DNA from: Ostrinia nubilalis
Taxonomy: Eukaryota; Arthropoda; Insecta; Lepidoptera; Crambidae
Direction of reading: 5' to 3'
NCBI RefSeq assembly: GCF_963855985.1
Contig: NC_087106.1
Span: forward strand, 8,787,001-8,851,000
Length of the DNA: 64,000 nucleotides
Part shown: piece after piece, positions 56,490 to 64,000 of the stretch
Layout: each line of letters begins with the position of its first letter
Position numbering within the stretch: the stretch's first letter is position 1
Made by a program: the position numbers and the translations under genes
Notes under the pieces: generated by a model
What the model was told of the DNA's origin: nothing
Databases searched by the model: none
The model's input: only the letters and a program-made list of their open reading frames with translations

Positions 56490-56545
56490 GTTGTTCCGGC
56501 AGTTAGAAGTAAGATAGCCAGCTTACATCTAACTGCCGGAACAAC
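56490..56545. other. 56-nt near-perfect hairpin, miRNA-like
   Basis: GTTGTTCCGGCAGTTAGA (56490-56507) pairs perfectly with 56528-56545. The stem continues GTAAG/CTTAC after one mismatch, giving 24 positions with one mismatch and an 8-nt loop (56514-56521). The length resembles a short pre-miRNA, but it may equally be a small inverted-repeat transposon end. There is no evidence of transcription. Confidence 0.4.
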
Positions 56546-57835
56546 AATGCTGTTAACGTTGCTGTAATACTGACACACTGGTAAATAGTTGTGATGATTA
56601 ATAACAGGTATTAGATTATTTGAATCCTGATATCAGACATCTAGCTCTTCGTGTTTATCATAATACCAGCCTGTATCTGTTTCCAGCACTTCCAGCTGTA
56701 CACGACGCCATTACGAGTGCCAGTGTCAATCGAGGCCGTGTCGTTATTGACTGTTATCTGCGAGCGTTCCCCGAATCGCTTATTACGCAGTTGGGTGTGT
56801 GTGGCCCAAGGCATAAGCTTGCATTGTTTAAATACATAAAATGTGTGAATCGGTCTTTTAATCACAATTAATTTTAACTGTAGTGCTAATGATTCTCTAG
56901 TTTGATAGCATCAACTTTATAAGCATTGCGTGTCTAAATAAATTGTTAAAATGTAACCAATGCGGTAGCGCCTGGATTTTTTATTTTAGGTAAAAGATAG
57001 TCCCTCTCTCCCTATTCTCAATGAGAGAAAGAAAGAAAGAAAAAATGTTTATTCAGTGACAACTAACACCATTACAAAATAACAAAACATGCATAGTCTG
57101 GTGTAAAATTACGTAATAAGGGTGAATATCCCAAACACGTTTTTTACGCGGCGGAGCTGAGAATCGATGGGAGAAATGTAACTAGAGCGATGATTTTTTT
57201 TCTGTATATAGTTTATACAGCGTTTTACACGATAGCAAAGTCTTCAGGACAATAGGTAGTTATTTTATGTACTAAAAAAAATTTCAAAGACCCAAAATCT
57301 AATAGCGGTGGCGCGTCCTAACTCTATTTCTACTCATAAATTGTGTTATTCCTTCTTTCTCGGGGATTCTAGTAATTTAAAAATAGTATAGCCATAAAAT
57401 ACATTAAATAAGACTTCCAAATGATATGAAAGAAATGTGATATTTCATATTTTAAGTGTTTTAAATAGCCTTTCAAAACTGTCCCACGAAAAAAAGCAAT
57501 TACAGTGGCTCAATTTCGACACTCTCTTACTTCTCCAAAGAAGCTTTGAGAGACGTAGAGTTCTTCTTCCCTGCATCACTCAACTGTGTCCTCCTGATCG
57601 GGCTATAAAGACTTGCGACTTGTGGTATTGTTTTTCCAGCAGACCCGTAAATATTTGTATCAGCGGCACAGGAATACAAAATTTTTCAATTTCGCTGGCA
57701 AGTGTATGAGTGAAAGCTACTTACTTAGGTGCTAAACGATTCTTTAACATGATTAAAGTTTGGTGTTTTGTTGTATCTGCATACAGAAATTATTGATCAG
57801 AATTATAGTTTTCTTTATAATTTGAATTTTGTAAC
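56546..57835. other. no gene recognised
   Basis: AT-rich with a GAAA-type simple repeat near 57025. The 83-codon plus frame at 56620-56871 has a minus-strand competitor and no domain. Confidence 0.45.
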
Positions 57836-60240
57836 AGTTTTTCAATTCCGGTGGCGCAATTTCGGTGGCTCCGGTGGCGAATCTATTGCCGGAATTGGTC
57901 TTATTGGCTCTGGAGCATTGTACCTAGGTCTACTAAGGTCTCAGTCATAACTACAATATCGTCAGTGAATCGAAGTTGTGTGATGTACTCGCCGTATCTT
58001 GATACTGAGCTCGGTCTAGCTCAGAAGCTTGAAAACCTCTAAGTGGGAGGTAGTGAAGACTTTAAGAGATTATGGTGTCTCCAACTCTGAACCCTCGCAG
58101 CAATCAGATAAGTTTCGAGTTCTGATCTTGGGGGAGGGCTGATATGATGAAGTTTTCATACAAATACTTCAGAAGTTGCATGTATCGACAGTCAATTTGA
58201 CGCCATTAAAGAGACTGTAGCACAGCCCAGGTCTTGACCGAATCGAAGAAGGTACAAAAAGGCCAATAATAATGACTGATTATAGTCCTCAGTCTTCTGC
58301 ATAATTTGACGCAGCATTAAATATGTATACGTAGTATTACGAACGTATTTTCGAAAATGAGGTAGTCTGGGAGACTGGATGTTGAATAGCGAGAGTGTCA
58401 TGTTTCAGGAAAAAGCTGCCTCACCTGACTCTGGACCATCGCCAACGTCCATTCCATTCCAGTCTCTAGCACCACCACCATGTCTTATTTTTTGGTTTAT
58501 CGACCAATAAACATGGTGGTATTTAAGAGAACTTTAGTACTAGCATTCCATCTGATTTCATAAGCTCAGTTGTGATTTCATTATCTCCTGGTACATACCT
58601 TGTTGTTTTTAATAGGGCATTCTAATCTCACTCAAGCTAAAGTCTAGGATATCTTCGCTAAAGTGTCGGAATAATCTCGATCTTCAGCCTAATTACTAGT
58701 AGTGCTTCTTAATCTCTCCTAGCAGCTTAGGCATTTACCAAAATGGTTCTGCTATCCTCGTTATTCATGTTGGTATATTCAATTTGGTCCTCGCAAATAC
58801 ATACTTTCGATTTATTACAAAAAAATCGTCTCTATAATACACTTTGTATCAGCGTGAGGACTTGGATAGCTATTTATACATCGATACTAAGCAGAATCTT
58901 AAAAACAGATGAGAATAGTCCTGAAACAGCTAAAATTTCCCTAGTCTCGTAGGTTGCAATCTATTCTGCCACTCGAGATGAAAATTCGTGGGGCTTTGGA
59001 GCTGGATTGGCACTGGTCGTGGCTTAGGCTTCATCAGTCGACAGCTTTTGAGCATCTTTTATTCGGCATTCTTCTATTTCGGTGATGACTTCTTCTTCTT
59101 CCTCGGTCCCTCACTGACGAGGATCGCAACCGCAGATAGTGTTCCTTCATAGACTGCGGTCATAAGCTGTGTGGTGATCGGAGAATGCAAATGTGATTAA
59201 ATTGCCTATTCGTCTAAAAATGATTACTATATTTTGATTTTTGCAGTACTATTAGGGTGCAGCTCAGTACGCTTTTACAGTTCTGGCATCTTTTGCTAGG
59301 CCTTCTCTCTCTATGAGGCTGGCTGGATTTAGTCCTCCGTTTCTTAATTGTACTACTTTCATCTAGCTCATTGTCGCTAGGTTTGCATAGTTTTCCGTTA
59401 AATTACCCTGTCACAAATATGTAATGTGTTAGTTCAGTAGCTGGTATAGATCTAGAAATATCTTCATACTTAATCTCCAGTTCGCATGGTCTTTAGCGAA
59501 TAATTAGTTGCGTAATTCTGAGTATAGGATAGGTATGATACCATCATGAAAACTTGGCTAGCCTGGACCAATATTTTTACTTATGGAAGATAAACCTAAC
59601 ACCAACCTGGGGCAGTTGGTCGCCCTCCCGGGACTAGAGTTGGTTTCTGGGTTTGAGGGTCATGTATGATGTCTTTGTGATGACTCTAGCTGTTGGCGGC
59701 TAGAGCCAGAAAGTTTTGGATTTGTTCTCTATGGAGGGATTTTGCCGTTATCACCATGCTTAACAGGCTGGTTGGTAGTTCCAGTATGGTAGTATAATAC
59801 CCGGAAAGATGCTGCAGCCCACCCTCCAGTATTTTGATTCCTTAGTCGGCTATTACGACTCACGTGGGAAGATTTGATGCTTTTTTAGGGTCACAACACA
59901 GGCCTAAATATTGTTTTTAATTATAAACATCTTTACTGGATAATAATACTTAATTGATTACAAATAAATAAGTAATTTGAGACAATCATCCGTAACATTC
60001 CGAAGTCCGCTGTATAAATAAATTTCGGTGGATTGGTTCCTAATTCCGGTGGCTCAAATACAATTTCGGTGGCTCTTGATAATTTCAAATTGACATATCT
60101 CGAGAAGTATTAATAATATTTTGATCTCTACCATATCATTGAATAATACAAGTTATTTACTATTATTTCTGCCACAAAAATGTTTTGGAAAGTGGAAATT
60201 AAAATTCGCCACCGGAATTAGGCAAAAAACGAGTTTGTTG
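57836..60240. repeat. inverted ATTCCGGTGGCG motifs bracketing the decayed LINE
   Basis: TCAATTCCGGTGGCG at 57842 and its inverse ATTCGCCACCGGAATTAGG at about 60206-60224 face each other across 2.4 kb. Extra TTTCGGTGGCTC copies lie at about 57862, 60045 and 60065. They may be subterminal repeats of an unidentified DNA transposon that once received the LINE. Confidence 0.35.
57930..59400 (-). pseudogene. decayed RTE-type LINE reverse transcriptase
   Basis: Read on the minus strand, the fragments come in the right order for an RTE-clade LINE, which encodes an endonuclease and RT that copy its RNA at a DNA nick. At about 58600-58530 there is P-G-D-N-E-I-T-T-E-L-M-K, the early RT region usually P-G-x-D-G-I. 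At about 58340-58220 there is I-M-Q-K-T-E-D-Y-N-Q-S-L-L-L-A-F. At about 57990-57940 there is Y-I-T-Q-L-R-F-T-D-D-I-V-V-M, the catalytic box with T in place of A. Many stops and frameshifts lie between them. The part above about 58700 is too decayed to place. The element is dead. Confidence 0.6.
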
Positions 60241-60539
60241 ATATTCACCCATAAGATATTTGATTGTAGCTGGATGATAAAGTTCCATGGGGGCTATCTT
60301 TTGATATCTATTCCTGATAATCTAATCTGACTTAATATTACGCTATCAAAAACATTTGTTTGAATTTCTATAGATTTTTTTCTGACAAGTAACTTTATCC
60401 GAGACCTGTGTAGACAAAAGTTGCAATCTTATAGACAACTTCCTAATAGACTATCAGGGACCTTATCGGAAAGTGGTAAAACAAGCCAAAACTATTCCAA
60501 TTTTATGAGGGTGTATTATGATTCCCCACTAATTTTTGG

Positions 60540-60930
60540 TCGAGGGAAGCGCGGGGTGCGGGGAGTTTGATCCGAGCAATCCGAGCGTCATTATTGTAGT
60601 GTGCGTGTACTCATGGATAATTTAGAGTGTACCGATAACACTCAAACATTAGCGGAAGAATGGTAGGGCGCGTCTTCGTGGATGAAGCGATCTATAGCCC
60701 GCTACATCTTGCACCTTGGATGGGTCTGGTCGCTTGCCATCGACTTTGCTTATCGCGGTTCCGTAGTGACCCACAACTATGTAAGCGTCGCCCACTGCTG
60801 GGAAGCGCTGGAACCGCCTAATCTGCACTGTGGTGGCCTGATAGGGAAATTAGGTAAGTTTGAATTAGCTTTTCTTGGACACCTTTTGTTTAATTTATGT
60901 GCAAAGTATTTAAGAGATTCACGCTAATAT
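60540..60930. other. GC-richer unclassified block
   Basis: It runs from GCGCGGGGTGCGGGGAG to GGAACCGCCTAATCTGCAC. An 81-codon frame (60682-60927) has no recognisable domain. It is possibly repeat-derived. A fragment ending CGGGTCAGCTAGT at 61053-61065 resembles a Helitron-like 3' end. Confidence 0.3.
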
Positions 60931-61550
60931 TAAAAGAGGAAATATTTGATTGTATTGTATAGGCTCCGAAAGTACTGGACGTTTTGAAAAAAACAATTTC
61001 ACCATTAGAATGCCGCTTTATTGCTGATGAAAAAAGGCGGTACGAAATTCGCCGGGTCAGCTAGTATAAAAATATAATTACCTAACGTTATAATTAATAG
61101 TTGGATAAAACAGATATATCTGTTTAAATTCCTTACGTGAAGTCCAAATCGTTACAGAAATTCTGTTTTTTTAATTTTCTTATTATATCTTTTTTACTCT
61201 TTACATACTTAATCCTTCCAAGACATACGTAAAGCCTTTAAAAAGCTCTTTTATTTCAATGAAGTAGCCTCTCGAACTTATAAAGTTTGACGGCACGTAA
61301 GCTCAAGCGGAAATGAGAGGAGCCTAAAAAATAAAAGCTCTTCCAAGTTCCCGGAAAAGTTCGGAAAGCTTAGTATGAATACTTATTAGTTATAATTAAG
61401 TCTTTTATTGGCAATAGTTATAGGCATCATTTCTTTATAATAAATAGAAAGTTTGTGTTTATTCATTTTTAAGGTAGACTTAAGTAGTTATATTAGACGC
61501 ATTTGCAATAATGTAAAGCCTAATACTGTCATCTATATTACAAACCGTAC

Positions 61551-61722
61551 CGGAAAACGCAGCGTGGGACGTCCACCTACAAGGTGGACTGACGACATCG
61601 TAAAGGTAGCAGGGAAGCGCAGGATGCAGGCTGCTACCAATCGATCAACGTGGAAAGCATTAGGGGAGGCCTATGTTCAGCAGTGGACGTCCTATGGCTG
61701 AAATGATGATGATGATGATGAT
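61551..61722 (+). pseudogene. RTE-type LINE reverse transcriptase C-terminus with (ATG)n tail
   Basis: This is the best-preserved LINE end in the window. It encodes G-R-P-P-T-R-W-T-D-D-I-V-K-V-A-G, then W-K-A-L-G-E-A-Y-V-Q-Q-W and a stop, the C-terminal signature of RTE-clade polyproteins. GCCTATGTTCAGCAGTGGA and a (ATG)n tail follow. It is 5'-truncated to about 170 bp, which is typical of LINE insertions. Confidence 0.78.
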
Positions 61723-61846
61723 ATTACAAAAAAAGTACATAAATTGGGATACTAACACGGACTTCTTAATTGCTTCTTTCAGAGACAGCTTTAACCATTG
61801 ACCTACGCTATTAGGTACCACGGAGCTGGAGTGGAGGCCACGTATA

Positions 61847-62012
61847 GGAAAACGCAGCGTGGGACGTTCACCCGCAAGGTAGACCGGCCATCTCATAAAG
61901 GTAGCGGGAAGGCGCTGTATGCAGGCCGCTACCAACCGTGCGATGTAGAAATCATAGGGGGAGGCCTATGTCCAGCAGTGGACGTCATGTGGCTGAAATG
62001 ATGATGATGATG
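61847..62012 (+). pseudogene. RTE-type LINE 3' end, second adjacent copy
   Basis: It parallels 61551-61722 (AAAACGCAGCGTGGGACG, GGCGCTGTATGCAGGC, CAGCAGTGGACGTCATGTGG, (ATG)n) but is frame-broken in the coding part. The two copies lie in the same orientation 125 bp apart. Confidence 0.72.
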
Positions 62013-63177
62013 GGCTGCCGAGACATTCTCTCGATTTTTTAACAATGATTTAAAACTAAGATGTATCAACCGCTTTTGCCAGTGTCTTTTAAAGTGGCAA
62101 AAGCCTCAAGTTTTCTTGTTAGTCGGTCAAAAGGTCGTCATTTAGAAAAGGAAAAGGCGAGAAATGGCCGCCGGAATGATGGGAACGATTTATTACTGGC
62201 ATTACAGCCGTCGGAAGCACTCGCCAGCCGAAAATCTGGACTTATCGCACTGATAAGTGACAACGTCATTAATAAGAAAGTAAAAAAAGTGAAGACACAC
62301 GATAGAAAAGATAGTGTCATCAAAAGTTGCTCGACAATTATTTTATCGAGCTAGGTATAACTCTTGCAACTCACAAATGCGAGTGAGCTTTACTTGTGTG
62401 TGTACGTGTACATGCACATAATGATAGTGATACTGTAATGTCTGTCAAAACTTTTGAAAAACGAACAGTAGTGTGCCACCACACATTGTAATCACTGGTC
62501 TTCGTGAATTGCAACAACTTTTAATAAGTAATTTTCAACTTCATAATTTTAAACCAGTTTCAATAAGTCTAATGCAACAATCAGAATCATTTTGATCTAA
62601 TCAGCGGCTCTAACATAATAAACTAAAACATAGTGAAAGAGTACCGAAAAATGAAAAATGTTATGTAATAAACTTAATAAGTACTATGTATTTTTTGGAT
62701 GTAGAACCACAAAATGTACCGTAACGTCATTTTATCATGTTTTTTTAACTACATATATGAAATTCCTTCGCAAATTCAGTATAAGTTGAATGTTTACAAA
62801 AGCCAGATAGCAATATCGCAAAACTCATACGTCCAAATGAACATAACACCAGGACAATAGTTAAGCTACATTCTAAGTTGAACAATAAGGGGCGCCCCAA
62901 CAACACACTTTATTTATGTAATGAAACTAAGTTAGTGGAAGTCGTGAAACAACAAAATAATGTCTGGAGACATTGCTGGGTAGGGTGGCCATGTTGTTTT
63001 GTTTGTGAGACATTTTTAGCTACTGATCGTTGCTAAAGAGTCAAAGGCTTTAGCGTAGCACCCGTGTTGCCACATCTTATCGCCAACAGAAAAATAAATA
63101 AATATATTTAGACAATTTCACACAGCGCTATCTAGCCCCAAAGTATAGTTAAAATGATGCATGTAAGATGTCAAGAA
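62013..63177. other. no gene recognised
   Basis: Mostly AT-rich. A 97-codon frame at 62061-62354 (Lys/Ser-rich) overlaps a minus-strand frame and shows no domain. Confidence 0.4.
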
Positions 63178-63180
63178 TAA

Positions 63181-63281
63181 GGCTGAGTTGCACCACTTAA
63201 CTTTGACCGTAACTTTAACGATAACCGGTGTTTTTTGTATGGATTTTGACAGATTGCTGATTAAGATGGTGTAACTCAGCC
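63181..63281. mobile_element. Harbinger-like MITE, copy F
   Basis: The ends are GGCTGAGTTGCACCACTTAA and GGTGTAACTCAGCC, with TAA at 63178-63180 and 63282-63284. It carries the GATAACCGGTG core. Confidence 0.76.
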
Positions 63282-63599
63282 TAAATGTGAGCTTAAATTC
63301 GTATTTAAAATATGTATTACAATTCAAGCGATTCCCGCCCGAAGTTTAGTTAAGAAAAATATGTTGTTGAGAAGTTTTTTTTTTTTAATCTCCGGCTGAA
63401 ATTGCCGGAGTTCGGTTTCAGACAAAACAATTTGTTGAATTTTAAATCAATGATAAGCAAGTCGTAGGAGCCAAGGCCAACTAAGTAAATATTGAACACA
63501 GTATAATAAGTGTATATTTATGCATGTATGTAACTACTTCCATAATATCTTCATTAGCATTTAGCACATCATCAAAAAGCCTCTTTGCTTAGAGTCTTA

Positions 63600-63717
63600 G
63601 GTTAAGTTACACCACCTAACTTTGACCGTAACTATGACGATAACCGGTGCTTTTTGTATGGAGTTTGACTGATTTTTGACGTTTGTCAAAGTTAAAGTAT
63701 GGTGGTGCAACCCAACC
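63600..63717. mobile_element. Harbinger-like MITE, copy G
   Basis: The ends are GGTTAAGTTACACCACC and GGTGGTGCAACCCAACC, with TTA at 63597-63599 and 63718-63720. The interior is in the same orientation as copies A and F. Confidence 0.76.
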
Positions 63718-63720
63718 TTA

Positions 63721-64000
63721 GAGAATTAATTGTAATTTTATTTCTGTCCTAAATGTATTTTAAAGCTGGTCACCCTACATCACTCGGTGATACAGTGTTC
63801 GTCACATAACAATGAATGCGCCTTAAATGAATCGGTATGTCCTGCACTTAAGGTGCCCCTTACTGCAAACTTCTCTACAGTGTTGCACGATGGCGAATAT
63901 CGCTTTGACAATACTCAACTATATTGGACATCGCATGCAATATTGGAACAATTTGAGACACTATTACAACGGGCTTTGCTGTGGTCTCCACAAGTTGCTG
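63721..64000. other. no gene recognised
   Basis: The window ends in ordinary AT-rich DNA without a visible frame or repeat. Confidence 0.45.

Noticed and set aside
62061..62354. 97-codon plus-strand frame as a host gene
   Set aside because: It has no domain, no splice or promoter context, and a competing minus-strand frame.

Overview
The window looks like a stretch of lepidopteran (moth or butterfly) nuclear DNA. It is AT-rich, and I found no convincing host protein-coding exon. The organism call rests on the repeats. Helitron-like copies begin near TATACTAATATTATAAAG on one strand and end in CTAGT. Many RTE-type LINE tails read GTCCAGCAGTGGACGTC and run into (ATG)n or (ACGA)n. tRNA-derived SINE heads, a piggyBac-type element with TTAA duplications, and short inverted-repeat elements with TAA/TTA duplications complete the picture.

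Layout. 1-3219: AT-rich DNA with a hAT-type non-autonomous element (1692-1989) and a LINE tail folded into two adjacent perfect hairpins (2163-2226). 3220-10828: a complete, apparently intact BEL/Pao LTR retrotransposon (878-bp LTRs that differ at one base) with a single 1946-codon gag-pol frame. 10829-14268: LINE tails and unassigned DNA. 14269-17770: a 3.5-kb block bounded by an exact 23-bp direct repeat, ending in a (TATCG)n tail and holding degenerate tandem repeats; I read it as a large non-autonomous retroelement. 17771-21357: small inverted-repeat elements and a SINE. 21358-28070: a second BEL/Pao element (identical 200-bp LTRs, AATC target duplication). Its gag-pol is broken once by a frameshift in the integrase zinc finger, and its leader holds six exact copies of a 17-bp motif matching the CTCF core consensus. 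28071-64000: Helitron-like copies, LINE ends, SINE heads, Harbinger-like MITEs, a perfect 106-bp inverted repeat (43773-44023), a piggyBac derivative (53080-54045), a miRNA-like hairpin (56490-56545) and a decayed RTE-type reverse transcriptase on the minus strand (about 57930-59400).

How the parts work together. Each BEL/Pao element is self-contained: the LTR promoter drives an RNA, a tRNA primes minus-strand synthesis, and gag, protease, reverse transcriptase, RNase H and integrase are made as one polyprotein. Both primer-binding sites match the 3' end of tRNA-Tyr, interrupted by a 3- or 5-nt insertion. The short elements are non-autonomous and would depend on transposases or LINE machinery encoded elsewhere. 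The strongest leads are the CTCF-like array, the gapped tRNA-Tyr primer site, the 3.5-kb retroelement and the perfect inverted repeat.
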